Shown one piece after another: positions 46,789 to 59,558 of a stretch of 64,000 nt of DNA. This DNA comes from Hexactinellida sp. DTS-2022 (lineage: Eukaryota; Porifera; Hexactinellida): positions 2,418,001-2,482,000 of the forward strand of contig JAPNXP010000014.1 of the NCBI GenBank assembly GCA_028753945.1. The letters are read 5' to 3'. Position 1 is the stretch's first letter, and every line of letters begins with the position of its first letter. The notes beneath the pieces are model-generated. The model saw only the letters and a list, made by a program, of their open reading frames with translations. It searched no databases and was not told the origin of the DNA. The translations under genes and the position numbers were made by a program.

Positions 46789-47715
46789 TCTACTACAGTT
46801 CTACAGTACTGTAGTAGTTATTATAGTATACGACAATGTAGGACTCTTATCCCATAATTAGTACAATAATTAACTATTACGTTTCTTTATTTGGGCAACA
46901 GTGTAGGTAGAGAAAATATATTATGTGGTCATTGTAGTGTGGAAAATGAATTTATAATAATAATTTGCAACAAATTTCAGATAATTTTTAATTATTTATA
47001 CAATAATTTCCAAATAATATTACTAATTTTCAACTTACCGGCTAACTGGTTAACGAAATCTGTAATCAGTGCCTGATATTTAATAACAACGATTAACCAG
47101 TTTGCCAGTTGTTAACCAAATCCAGCCTTGTTTAAACAATATTTAATCAAGGGTGGGATTGGTTAGCAGTTTTAGGTCACTGTTACGATTGGTCTTCACA
47201 CTACGGTTAAAAGGTTAACCGCTATTGAAAGTTAAAACAAAATATATTATTTCCTCAGAAAATATTGAATTTGTAGTACCCGAAAAGACATATTTTTAGC
47301 CAGGTACTTTTTGATTACAATTAACATGCAAGTTTATCGATTAAGGTCACTTATACACTTTATCAAAACATTTGTACTTCTAATGCTAATATTAACCTAT
47401 CGGTTAATTAATCAATAAAATCCGTAATTTAACCGGCATTATTTGCGGTTAACCGAATCTAGCCTTGATTTAATATTTTCTGAAGTAAAAATTGTAGCAG
47501 AAGTAAGTGATTAAAGCAAAGCTAAATCCTTCTAATTATGTATTATATAAATCAATGTTTACTGTGTTGACTAGCATGGGCGGTTTAACCCGTTGACCGT
47601 GGCGATAAATTCAGTCGTAACCGTAGCCCCAGAATCGTTAACAACTCTCACCATAGCACAGTTTATAAACTCGTCAGTATCTGTTTTCAATTGAATATAA
47701 TATTGGAGGTTAGAA
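46789..47715. other. GTTAACC-rich MITE remains
   Basis: It contains a hAT-like unit 47148-47467 (CAAGGGTGGGATTGGTTAGC and complement CAAGGCTAGATTCGGTTAAC; flanks share ATTTAAT) and other ends of the same type (CCAAATCCAGCCTTG at about 47115). The TTAACAACTCTCACCATAG end near 47640 corresponds to the one near 43870 on the far side of the Tigger element. No gene. Confidence 0.55.
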
Positions 47716-48681
47716 CATGGCCTACTATATTATACGGTTAGATAAGTCAAGTATTTGCCATTTTATTTCCAGGCCAGTGTTTACTTTCTAATTGCTCTTA
47801 AAATAAATTACCTATTGTCATGGAATAAACTAAACTTAGGTTTTCAAATACGCTGGAAACATCTAAAATACTTTTGAGAAAGATTGCTCTTCGGATTTAA
47901 CCACAATGACGTAATCAAATATACATACCCAAATATGGTAATTAGTACTAATTATGAAGTAGAGATTTGAAGTAGAGAATGAAGTAGAGATTCAGTGAAC
48001 ATTAGCTAAATAAGTCACAAGAACGGTCATTAAATTGACTGGGCAACATGTACATCAGGGTTCTTCAATTAGTTTTAACCCCGGGCCACTTTTGGAAAAT
48101 CAGCAAAAGCCCCCGGGCCACTATTCATTGATCTTCTACATTACTTAACATTACCAAATATACGCGGCGGGCCACTTTTGGCCCGCGGGCCGCTAATTGA
48201 AGAGGCCTGATGTACATTGTCAAACAGCACTTTTAAGACTTAGGTTAAAATCTAACTTTACATTTCAAAAAATACAAAATATATGGTTTGATAACAATAG
48301 TATAATTATTTACTTACATTGACGTTGAAAAGAATTTGAGTGAAAGGAATGACATAATTTGATACTGTAGTTAGTTTTTAACAAGAAAAATGCATTAGGA
48401 TAAAAACGGCATAGTTAGATTCTCAAATTATCTAAAAATTAACATTTATTTAACATCATTGCCATATATGGGTATGTATATTTATACGTCATTGTGGTTA
48501 AATCCGAAGAGAAATCTTTCTCAAAAGTATTTTAGATGTTTCCAGCGTATTTGAAAACCTAAGTTTAGTTTATTCCACGACAATAGGTAATTTATTTACA
48601 AGCAATTAGAAAGTAAACACTGGCCTGGAAATAAAATGGCAAATACTTGACTTATCTAGCCGTATAATATAGTAGGCCATG
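47716..48681. mobile_element. Long fold-back element F4 (7-bp duplication)
   Basis: The ends CATGGCCTACTATATTATAC are mirrored exactly and flanked by a 7-bp duplication, GTTAGAA (47709-47715 and 48682-48688). Arms of about 240 bp pair closely (TTGCCATTTTATTTCCAGGC, GCTGGAAACATCTAAAATAC). The less conserved centre contains a nested hAT MITE at 48056-48209. The termini resemble F1 most closely. Confidence 0.88.
48056..48209. mobile_element. Short hAT MITE inside fold-back F4
   Basis: The termini CAGGGTTCTTCAATTAG and CAGGCCTCTTCAATTAG (complement) are flanked by an exact 8-bp duplication, ATGTACAT (48048-48055 and 48210-48217). GGGCCACTTTTGG words repeat inside. Confidence 0.93.
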
Positions 48682-48688
48682 GTTAGAA

Positions 48689-49823
48689 CTTAGAATGGGC
48701 TTTCATCCAGGCAAAATTTTGTGCTCGCCTAAAATACTCAATTTGTTTACGTATATATATGGGAGCATCTCTCGATTTTCGCGCGCCTATAATATTTTCT
48801 TTATTAAACCACGCGCCTCGAGGCGCGTCGCGCACGTCTGAATGAAACCCTCGGCTAATAGATACTCTCTCTGGTAGACTGCTCCCTCCTGATACCATAG
48901 GGTCAATGACTATACAGGAAATGGCTTAGAAAACAGTATTTATCTCAAATACAAGTGTCTCTACCACTGGAAACAAAAAAATAGATATAGTGTATTAGTT
49001 ATTTGGTGTCTTTCTCGGCTGCTTAAAATCTCATTCTTATTCTTATTTTAATTCCCCAATTTAACAACAAACAGCTCTTATTTGCCTATAGATATAATTT
49101 TAAATTCGTATTCAACATATACAATTAGTTATAATAACCCTCGAAAGCTAGTCTCTAGGCGAATTCTAATATTTTGCAAATTTGTTTTCCTTATACAGTA
49201 TATAATTCAATATTTTCTCATTTCCAAAGTGATTTTTTTGATTTATGTCTAGGGGCGGTCGAACGAGCCCCGGGCGGAATTGGAGCCCGGTACAGGGATC
49301 TGATTAAAATAGGTTGTCAGGTATGGTGGTGATGTGTATGTTGATAAACTACTTATTCTCTGATGATGTCTCTTTGTTACGAATAACCAATTAATGTTGG
49401 TTCAATACTGGCTTGAGTAGAAATATTTCTAACAAGCATCGCTCATTGAATCCAATCGAAAGTAATCGGTTATAGGAACTATAGATATAAATGTATAGCT
49501 AAGTTGACTAATAATTTAATAGTTAATAATTCTGAATTATTCAACTTATATCCTAGTCAACTATCTTGGTTGTCTGTCCCGCAGCCACGGTATAGACCTG
49601 ATAATTCTTAATGTCCAATTAAACTCCTGAATATGCTTAGGTTTTTTATAATATTTGAGGCTCATTCCCCTGCATTCTCATAGCCCCACCCCTCTAACTT
49701 TCTGGCTACAGACCTGAGTCCGTGTATTTGAGTAATCGCTTCTAATATCGGTTAACGGTTACAATTTTCACAGACCAGTTAACCGATATTATGAATATTA
49801 ACAGTGTAGTTGTTAGCTAACTA
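48689..49823. other. Stretch without recognised gene
   Basis: AT-rich with a few GC-rich scraps (near 48780-48830 and 49255-49310). No conserved frame. Confidence 0.4.
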
Positions 49824-50385
49824 CACTAACCAGCCAAAAGTATTTGAACAATAGGGATTTTAATGCACACACAATACTCGTCTGGTAACTTATTAACCGC
49901 TATATAAACTTCTCTGAAATGACTATAAATATTTATTATAGATATACATTACAATATATTGTGATTTCAATTCAATTTAGCAAATATCCTTGAAGTGGCA
50001 TAAGTGTTTCTGCCACGTGCCACTTGTGGCATAAGTGGCACAAATGGAAATGTGGCTGTATCACAGTAGAAAATATTCGGATTGATTTGAAATTATGTAC
50101 TTAGAGTAATTTTACAATGTGGAATTCAAATCTGCTATCAGAATAAATCTATTAACATTGCATCTTAATGATCACAAATTAATTATTTAATTAGCTAATT
50201 ATATATTTAATGAGTTTAACTCCTCCATAAAAATGTAAATTCGAAAATTTTGCTGTTTTATTATACTTTACATTTCGTTTTATGCAAATTGCCATTTGTA
50301 GAATCTACTAATGTTATTATGCATGGTATAACCTCAAATGTCTGAATACAATTTATTTTGTTCAAATACTTTTGGCCGGTTAATG
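49824..50385. mobile_element. Tc1/mariner-like MITE, copy 1
   Basis: The termini CACTAACCAGCCAAAAGTAT and CATTAACCGGCCAAAAGTAT (complement) lie between TA dinucleotides. The GGCCAAAAGTATTTGAACA motif resembles Tc1-family ends. Non-coding. A related copy starts at 55303. Confidence 0.75.
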
Positions 50386-51070
50386 TATTGTATAGAAAAT
50401 TGGGGCTAACTATGGAAATTATGCCATTATATTAACTTGTTTCGCATTTCTATTTTTCCCCAGAATAAGCTCCCCGGATTGGCAGATAAAAATTACCCAA
50501 CTCAGATTACCCCAGCTTTTCTAACCTGTTCAAAGTTACCCTCCTCAGATAAGATTATCACAAGCTTTTTAGTCAGATTTATTTGGCAGATCTTTAAAAT
50601 TTTAATTCTTCATTACTTTGGTTATTTTTAGATACTCTTCAGTCTTCACTATTTCAAAATATAAAATTAAAGTAGAGACATAATGAAAATTTGCATATTT
50701 AATATAATCTCAGCCTCATCAACTGATGGGGCTAACAAAAACAAAATAATGTGATGGGGCTAGCACCCCATCTAGTCCCATGCCCGCGCCGCCACTGCTT
50801 ATTCGGAAGAAATGCAAAATGTTCTATTAGTGATAACTTATATATCGGAAGAAATGCAAAATGTTCTATATATACCGTGCATTGAAAACGGTTGACCAAC
50901 CCTACTCTTGGTTAAGTATTAATCTCGATGTTGCCATGATTTTAATGTTTAGAATGAACATGCAGGTGGAGATTCCATTCAAGCTATAATTGAAATCGAA
51001 TTTTTGATTGATATCTAAGCATGGGCGATCTTAGGATTTGGCCAGCCTGGGGGCAAGTGAGGGGCTTTAG
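50386..51070. other. Stretch without recognised gene
   Basis: It contains a short direct duplication, CGGAAGAAATGCAAAATGTT, at about 50812 and 50847. Otherwise nothing supported. Confidence 0.4.
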
Positions 51071-51078
51071 TATAAACC

Positions 51079-51517
51079 CAGGGGCGTCTTGACCATACAA
51101 TCCAGCGGCGAATTCCCGCCGGTACCCCCTTGGTGGTTCCTAATTAGAGCTCCTAGTTTGATAAGGGCCTTATCTAGCTATTTTACTGTACAAAAGCACT
51201 GAAAGTTCCGTGGCGTTAACAGGCTAGGGTGGGGGATTTGGGTGTTAAAATACCCCCCTCATAGCTGGTTTCCAAAAGGGATATGTTGTAATTTATAATT
51301 TAGTACAACTGCACAATATTACACTCCTCCTTCTATGTGACAAGAATAGCTGTACATCGATGTTTGAGCTTCTAAGATTTAAAAAAATTATGGCTGGCTT
51401 GGACACCAGACCCCCCTTCCCATGCTCGCTAAGCTCGCTCCAAAGCACCCCCCTCACGATAATCCTGGATACGCCACTGAAGTTCCCAGATGGGCCCCCT
51501 TGGCCAGGATGCCCCTG
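51079..51517. mobile_element. Composite MITE C/D, copy B
   Basis: The outer unit D has termini CAGGGGCGTCTTGACC and CAGGGGCATCCTGGCC (complement), flanked by an exact 8-bp duplication, TATAAACC (51071-51078 and 51518-51525). Unit C (about 51230-51480, ending GATACGCCACTG) is nested inside. The same arrangement, inverted and truncated, is at 30817-31180. Confidence 0.82.
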
Positions 51518-51525
51518 TATAAACC

Positions 51526-52555
51526 CGGGGCATGCCCGAGGTAATTATACTAACACTTGAATGGGGCCTGCGGCATATTTTTTTAACTCAGGGCTTTTGC
51601 CCGGATGCCCCCTTCCCACCTCTGACCACCACTGTATCTAAGAGATTATTCATGTTTTATTCGAATCACAGTAATTTTTTAGAATAAATAGCTTTTTAAG
51701 AAGTAGGAGTAGAAACAACCATGTAAATCTAAATTAAATTAATATTGTCAAATGCGAACCCTCGAATCTTCTCTGTTGAGTGATACTAAATTTATGAGTG
51801 AGTCATAAAACTGACCGAATGTGCTCCTTTTGGAATACTTACTTATTAATGGGAAAGCTTAATTTGTCCTCCGCCACAGTTCGGGATATGTCCTACTGCA
51901 CAATTTGAGATCTTTTTCTTATTGTCAGGTTTAAAGCATTCAAATGAGGAATTCATTGTTATTTCTTTTAAATAACTTTCGGTCTTCAATGAATAGAATA
52001 TAACCTATAAATGTATTTCTATTTGTATATATGCAGATGCAGCGCCAGCACAGCCCCATTGGTGTGGGGGCGAAAGGGGGTCGGTCGGACCAATGCACTG
52101 GAGGGGCAAACCCAATACAGTAGTTGTAAACATCCCAAAATTCACATTCAAACCAAAATCGATATTTTTAATGACAAACTTGGTTAAATAATCTGTCCTA
52201 TAATAGTATACGGTGGGGCATCTCAGCAAAACAGTTAAGTATGAACTCCCTGTCCAGGGCATTTAGCATTTCCGCATTAACACTAAGGACTCCTATAACA
52301 GAGAAGCGAGTTCCCGCCCTCCCACAGGGGGGGCTGATCAAAAGGCCTGGGGAGCGGCCGCCCCCCCTGTAGTGTTAATATTCCTCATGAACTGGTAGTC
52401 TTCCTCAGACCCTAACGAACGAACTAGAGTAGACATTAAATTAAATTCATTCTGGGATCATTATGTACACGTGGCAAAGAATCTCAGCTATTGAGATCAA
52501 CTCCCTTCCATGTGTTGATTATTCAATTAATGTCCATATCTGACGAATATCACAT
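51526..52555. other. Stretch with MITE scraps only
   Basis: GC-rich pieces near 52030-52090 and 52300-52375 look like MITE ends, but I could not pair them with certainty. No gene. Confidence 0.35.
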
Positions 52556-52800
52556 GAACAGTTCACAGTGAACATTTACGGGAGTGTAAGTGGAATTAGG
52601 TAACTATGCTAGATAGACTCTAATGAAGTATTATTGACTTATAGTTCACTGGTAGCTGCAAACTGAATGGCATTAATTAAAATGACGCATGTTGTCTCAT
52701 AAACGTAGTTCTAGTCAATTCATGATATTTCAGTCATAAATTATATTTTAGTTTTGTTAACAAAAAATTTTTAATCCATGAATATTGATTATATTACTTG
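52556..52800. repeat. Dispersed repeat, copy 2 (partner 29170-29435)
   Basis: Same-orientation copy of the 29170-29435 segment (TAGATAGACTCTAATGAAGT, GTAGCTGCAAAC). Non-coding. Confidence 0.65.
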
Positions 52801-53231
52801 AACATGGTATAATTTTTTAATTTTCCTAATATCTATTGTTAAAAGTCATTAATTGACTCACGTCGCTGCATTTCGCGTTACCTAGATTTTAGAGCTAGTA
52901 GAACCCATTTTTGGCAATATTATTGACATCTGAGTATGTTTTGCCCACAGTTCAACTCCCTGATTAACTTTAATTCATCATATTGACACGGATTGTTTGA
53001 TATTAGTCAGATCCCACATCATCGTAATCCATAAAGTCTATCGATTGGAGCTTGTCTCTCAAAGGTTTAATTTAGAGAATTTCAAGAGCTTCTCTATTGT
53101 TCATGGTTCTATATATTTACTGAAGTGGTATATCTATTGTTAAATAAAGTGTTCAGTGCGCCTCCGTGCTAGGTAAATACTGTTTTATTGAATATTAGTT
53201 TATAAACTACACTACGGGCACTATAAGTACA

Positions 53232-53780
53232 ATCTCTATATTAAAAGCGCAATTGTTGTGTGTTTGTTTGTTTGTTTGTTTGTGTGTGTGTTTGTCCAGA
53301 ATTAATTGGAAAGACTACGAGTCCCAGAAAGCTGAAAATTTGTGCATAGGGGTAATTTTGTACTGCGACAACGATCTATTGGTTTTCTAAGCGAAATAAC
53401 GGGATTATGACGTCACGGTTGCAAAAAACAGATATTTTGTACTAGCTACCCAATTTTGCTCCGATATGTAGAAAATTCAAATCATTAGACGTACACTAAA
53501 TTTCTACACCTGATAGCAGTTCACGAATCCCCATTTTACTTCTGATTGTGACACAGTTAATTAATTAGTCCCTGCACTAATCAACCATAAATAGTGTATC
53601 GTACCAACACAGGTATAGCAAAGTGCAAGTGTGTGTTTGTGTGTGTGTTTGTCCAGAATTAATAGGAAAGACTACGAGTCCTAGAAAGCTGAAAATTGTC
53701 ATACAGGGGTAATTTTACACGCTGACAACGATCTATTGGTTTTCTAAGCGAAATAACGGGATTATTACGTCATAAACGCA
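53232..53780. repeat. Tandem direct repeat, Helitron-like 5' motif
   Basis: Two copies of a block of about 145 bp (53271-53415 and 53625-53775), each starting with GTGTGTTTGT runs and containing AAAGACTACGAGTCC and GATCTATTGGTTTTC, lie 354 bp apart. TCTCTATATTAAAAGCGC just before the first copy resembles the start of many animal Helitrons. The assignment is tentative. Confidence 0.5.
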
Positions 53781-54840
53781 CATATTTGGGGATAACTCAT
53801 TCAGTTTTTATTCGATTCGCCCACAATTTTCGATAATAACACAACATGCAATGAGACACACGTATACCAATTTATGGGAATCTGACGTCACGTAGGAACT
53901 AATTTGGATTCAGCTCTTACATTTTTGGTTCAATCGACAAATAATTTTGTCTCATTATAAAACAGAATGTATTGCATGTCTCTAGAAATTTTTATAATTT
54001 TCGCACTTAATCTGCGCCAGGCAATAACAAAAATGTAACCTCCTATTGCTGCATCATTGCATATATTGAGGTTTGATGATTTAATCTTCACCTACATTAT
54101 TTCCGAAATTACATACTTGATTAATCCAGTTTGGCTTCCATCAGTTTATTTCTATTCGTGATGTATTTAGCTTACGTCAATGACATAAGTATGCATAATA
54201 TTACTATCAATCTGATTTGTTTGTTAACAGAATGCGCTTAGAGTCTCTAATGCATTGTATATTTATTACACCTATATTGGCTTCTATAATAAGACTATCA
54301 ATGGAACCTAGGATTTCTACTAGAAATGAATTAAGTTAAGTAATCTAAGATTTTGGTTCTGCCTAACGATGGGATTTATTATGTTAATTATTGCTATCAA
54401 TTAAATTAAATAATTCACTAACCCAGCTCCTGCAAAATGAATTGTTTATGGTGAGATCTATAAATGTTTATTACTATTAAATCAAATATTTTGCAACTCA
54501 TCTTTAAACCATTCTTATGGAGAGATTACACCCAGAGTTAGTAAATTACTTTGCAATACAATTTACTGAAATAATTAATTGCGTGTAATTTACCAACCAC
54601 ATGTCTCAATTTAATTGAGCTAACAAGCTAACCTTTTAATATAGCTGAACGAGCTATCCTTAAGAACTATTGAGCTATTAATTAACTAATAATTAATAAC
54701 TATTGAGCAATGAGAATAACTTACTCAACATAATTCCCCAAACAAATTACAGTAATCACAACCCAAAATGAATTTTAGGCACGCGTTATTAAGTCACAGT
54801 GTGTAATTCACTAACCACAGGTGAAATCATTAGTAATATT
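53781..54840. other. Stretch without recognised gene
   Basis: AT-rich; no frame, terminal repeat or RNA gene recognised. Confidence 0.4.
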
Positions 54841-54849
54841 ATAGCTTTT

Positions 54850-54990
54850 TGGGAAGGGAAAGGCCGCGAAGCGGCCGTTAATTGTATCGCGTAGTGCCTA
54901 ACACGAACGAACAAAAGTCGCGAAGCGACTTTTGTGAGAGAGTGATCCGTCGCGAAGCGACCGAGACCGAAGAGCTCGTCACTTTTAAAT
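54850..54990. repeat. Cluster of GTCGCGAAGCGAC hairpins
   Basis: Three small inverted repeats follow one another: GGCCGCGAAGCGGCC, AAAAGTCGCGAAGCGACTTT and GTCGCGAAGCGAC. Such hairpins occur near Helitron 3' ends, and this could close the Helitron-like start near 53232, giving an element of about 1.75 kb. No CTAG end was confirmed. Confidence 0.45.
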
Positions 54991-55302
54991 TGAGGACTAA
55001 ATCTATAACACTATTTTTGTCGTAAATTGAAAGTAAATAAAAAGTCGATGCCAAGAAACAAAGTTTTTTTGAATAGATCAAATTGATCAAATCGATGTAG
55101 TTTTAGTCGTTATAAAATACACTTTAAATCAATCAATCGAATATAAAGCCATGTATGTTGCATTGCAATCGCGAGATTGAGGATTTTTTATTTTGTGGTT
55201 CATTTGTGATAAACAGTTAACGTGGTATTGTTGACCATGCTAGGCAGGATTGCCATGGGAATGGGAATCATTTAATTCCTTGTGGAATTCTATTATAATT
55301 AC

Positions 55303-55660
55303 ACTAACCGGCCAAAAAGTATTTGAACAGCATTAATTTGTATTCATATATTCAAGCTCTGGCAGCATAATAACATTGGTAGATGCTCTTTACATAAAAC
55401 GATATGTAAAATATACTAAAATTGCAAAAAACTTGAATTTGAGTTTTTATGGGGGTATTAACTCATTAACTATGTAATTAGTTAATAAAATATATAATTT
55501 AAGATCATTAAGGTGTAGTGAGAATATGCAAATTCTGATTGTAGATTTGAATTCCACATGGCCGAATTACTTAGGTACTTAATTTCAAATCATTAGGATT
55601 ATTTTCTATTGAGATACACCATATTCCCCTTCTTGGTAAAATGATCCAAATAGACCAAGA
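55303..55660. mobile_element. Tc1/mariner-like MITE, copy 2 (partial)
   Basis: It begins CACTAACCGGCCAAAAAGTA and continues with internal sequence related to 49824-50385 in inverted order (AAATTTGAATTCCACAT-type words). The right terminus was not found. Confidence 0.55.
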
Positions 55661-56078
55661 GATATTGTAGGGTGTAACCCGATCAGCGAACAAGTTGAGC
55701 TCTATGTTTTATCGCATATCGATCAAGTCCATCTGTGCCATGCTGAGGAAATCCCATGTTAAGTTGATGGTTTTCACAATTACACTCGCGAGACTTTCAG
55801 TGCAGCTTGCTTGTAGAGTTTGGTTCTACCTGTATTGTTAGCATATGAATATGATGCAAGTCCAATTTATCGTTCAGCTCTTCTATTGCCAACATTATTC
55901 TGGATATTCCATGCTTCTTGACCTTAGGATACAGTACACTTGTTCCTTGATAACTTGCTGGGTTATGGTTGCAGAATTTTCATAACCTTGATATGACTAA
56001 AATTTGTTTACCTTATCGACCAGGATGTAACCAAGTATATACACCCGGTTATTTCAATAATTTTTTCCTAGTGACCAT

Positions 56079-56695
56079 AAGGGTTGTAAATCAAATCTAA
56101 TATTTCAAATATTTGATTTGATTTAGGATAATTTTGAGTGGATATTATTTGGTTTGATTTGTTTTGTTTTGAAATCGTTTGAATCCTCAAATGACTTGAT
56201 TTGAAAATATTGGAATTATCAACTGATTTGATTTGATTCGGCTGATTTGATTTGATTTGAAATAATTCCAAGTCATTTTCAAATAATTCTTCAAATCATT
56301 TACAATCATTTCCATTTCCATTTTAGATATACAGTAGAGCCTCTGAACAACGGACACCTTGGGACCGGAACCGTTGTCCGTTATTTAGAGGTTGTCCGCT
56401 ATTTAGAGGTTGCTTTTCTATTAGACATATGCTAAATAAATAAATCCGTGCCACGAGGGTTGCCCGTTATTTAGAGGTTGTCCGTTATTTGGAGTGTCCG
56501 TTATGGGAGGCTCCACTGTATATGATCATTCCAAATTTGAATACGACTTAATAGTGATTCGGAAATGATTTGAAAAATGATTTGAAATTATCAAATATTT
56601 CAAATATTTGATTCTATTTGTTTTGAATTATTGGAAATTTCATATGATTTGATTTGATTTGACAAGAAATAAATCTTTTGTTTACAACTCTGCAC
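56079..56695. mobile_element. hAT-like MITE filled with TTTGATTTGATT repeats
   Basis: The left end AAGGGTTGTAAATCAAATC and the right complement CAGAGTTGTAAACAAAAG enclose tracts of GATTTGATTTGATTT in both halves. TGACCAT lies at both flanks. The Tigger MITE 56332-56518 is nested in the middle. The minus-strand 67-codon frame is a repeat translation. Confidence 0.68.
56332..56518. mobile_element. pogo/Tigger MITE
   Basis: The termini CAGTAGAGCCTC and CAGTGGAGCCTCC (complement) lie between TA dinucleotides (56330-56331 and 56519-56520). The interior repeats GTTGTCCGTTATTTAGAGG. Confidence 0.85.
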
Positions 56696-57193
56696 TGACC
56701 ATGGTTAATTAACCCGAATCTAAATTCTGTAATATGTAGTTAATTCTGGTTATTGTTCTGGTTATAACCCAGGTTACTTCCGGTTTTACCCGGTTATAAC
56801 CAGAATCAACTATGCATATAGCAAAGGGTAGATTCGGATATATTGTGTCTAATTTGGATATATCTACGGTTCTAGACGTTACACACATGGTTTTTTCCTG
56901 TTTATAGCAGAACTCACTATATTTTCAACATAAGGTCAGGTTTTAGTCAGAGTTATGAACATTCTTTGACCAGAAGCCGGCTGGTAAGACACTTAACTGA
57001 AAACGGTCCTGAACCTTTTTCCATGTGGAAAGTTCATTCCTCTGGAGGACGGATGATTTGATACTTTGGAGCAAAATGATTTTATTAGCTATATTAGCTC
57101 GCGAAAAATTTGCACTTGATGGCTCATTCGATATAGTTTAAAGTGACTTGTCTAATTCACTCCTGGACATTGTATTCTTCAGTCTATCTAAAC

Positions 57194-57648
57194 CAGTGTT
57201 TCTCAAAGTGGTCCGTAGAGCCCCCGGGGGCGCTGAAATGTTATTGGGGGGCGGGGATGCAGCAAGGGGGCGTTGGGACGGCGCTAAGGGGTTGTAGAAC
57301 GCGAAACAGAAATACAATCTCACGTAAATTCAGCGATAACATGTTCCTAAATATTAAGTAACTAACAAAATCTATATAAAACTGCAAGTATAGCCTTAAC
57401 AGTGGTAATTAGTATTGTATTGATTAACGAAAGCTAGTCCTCTATATAATTTCAATATAAATACTCACAAATCTAAACGAATAGAATTGATAAACTCGAT
57501 CGAATAGATGAATAGTAAAAGAAATGTAGACTATAGTGCTGATTCATTAAATCAAATACGGATTAGTTAGACAAATACAAAATGTAATATTGAGACTTTG
57601 TGGAGGGGGGCTGTATCGAGGGTAAATTGTTGACAGGGAGAAACACTG
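57194..57648. mobile_element. hAT MITE
   Basis: The termini CAGTGTTTCTCAAAGTGG and CAGTGTTTCTCCCTGTC (complement) are flanked by an exact 8-bp duplication, ATCTAAAC (57186-57193 and 57649-57656). CAGTGTTTCTC is a classic hAT end. Confidence 0.93.
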
Positions 57649-57656
57649 ATCTAAAC

Positions 57657-59558
57657 GTATCCACAAATAAGAGATCTTACGCATACGCTCAATGATCTAT
57701 ATATAAGCAATTTTGTTTACAGTTTCAGTTATGTGATCATAAATCAGCACAAAACATCAGAAATATGTCATTCTTCCTTTTTATTAGGCAACAATTTCAG
57801 CCAAATTTTAAACTATGAATATTGTACTTCAATTACTATTTGTTTATGCTGCCATCATTTAAATATTGAAAAGTGATAATCATTTAATGATTTTGTCATT
57901 ATTAATAATCCATATTAGATTACTTGATTCTAACTTGGTTATTAGTTCACTGTTGTTTGCGTACATAATACAGTCACCCATAGGCGCCGATCTTTGTAGG
58001 AGTGAGGTATTTCTTCGGGGGGAGGGGGCACAACTTTGGGACCAACTTTTTCGACCTTGGCCGCCCAAGGTCGAAGGTTGATTATATTGGTCAATTCGTT
58101 CCAAGATCGAGCAAGAGCATTCTGAGGCCAATGATGATGCTACTAATGGTATAAAAATATAGTACATTAAATTTACTACCTTATGGCATGGGTAATCCTT
58201 CACTCAACAGGATGCTAGCACATCAACGACCTGGGGGATCCTAACTCCCTAGAGAACCACCAGGATAGGTATATTTACGCGTATGGTAGTATCTATAATC
58301 TTATTTACAATCTTAGTTTTCAAATTATAAATAGAAGCTATTCTATGTTACTTTGTGAGATCGAGTAGCTTCTATTATACATTCCATAACAATTACAGAT
58401 GATGTTAATATATTTTCTTTTGCACGAATATATTTGCACAATTTATATACTGTGCGTATTCAACGACACTCGATCAGTTTAATATCGCGTTTACACCAGA
58501 CAAGTTGGCGTGAACGCGTGGAAACTGGTATACACGCGTGTACACCAATTTCGCGTTTGCACTGCAACATGTACATATTATATTAGAATGAAGCTCTTAG
58601 TCGAATTGATATCCCCCATAATAATATACATATTGTGACGTAGTCGTTAGTAATGATCACGATGACTATAAATTTAATAATACAAATAGGCTTGAGAATT
58701 TGAATTCCTATGTTTAATATACACTGAATTGACTGAAGGAAATGATTAATCGATCTGGGTACTAAAAAAGTATCCTTTTCCACCTAAATGCCAACTGTGC
58801 AATTGACCGAGAGAATCATAGAGGTTCCACGATTATAACACTTAACTTGACGAACTTTGTCAATAGTAATACTGTTTTGGACTGAATTGACTACTTTATT
58901 TGATGTCATATTGACAATATAAATGTGGTATCAAGGTGCCACCCTTGATGAATTTAGATAATGTAATTTGTCTAATTTTTTCATCAAATGTAACATTCGA
59001 GATTTTTCTCTGTTCATCTTTCTAGGATTTAGCGCTTTGCTTTATTTCCACCGCTGATTTTTATCAGTGAGGTCATTAAATACGTATAAACTGAAAATAT
59101 CTACAATACCATCTCTATGGCGAAACCGTTTTCATTTATGAACTATGGCTTGCTCTCCTGATGGAATGTGAAATATAATAATTACACTGTGATCATCGTA
59201 ATATCCATTAGTGTAACTAGGAGCAGAGAAAAATCTAACAATGCATCTAAGAAGGAATACAAATAAGCAACTAACATTAAAAAAGTGATGGAAAGTATGT
59301 AATTATTAGTTGATATATAATTTGTTCATAAATTGTACTACAAAGTTGTATTTTGTATATACAAATCCCATTTACTAAATCTTTGAACGGATTGGTACCT
59401 TGAGTTTCCATCAAAATGAATATATTAAATTTATGTGTGAATAATAATATCTCCTTTATATTACCCCTTTTACACTGGATTTCTTTTCAGGGAAGTGCCA
59501 TTATATAGTAGGCTATGACTTAAGATATTTTTTAAATTATATTTTTCCATTCTACTAG
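57657..59558. other. Intronic stretch without recognised exon
   Basis: AT-rich sequence before the last exon of the coiled-coil gene. A small CG-rich palindromic patch (GGCCGCCCAAGGTCG) lies near 58055, and CGCGTGTACACC words near 58500-58560. Nothing further supported. Confidence 0.4.
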
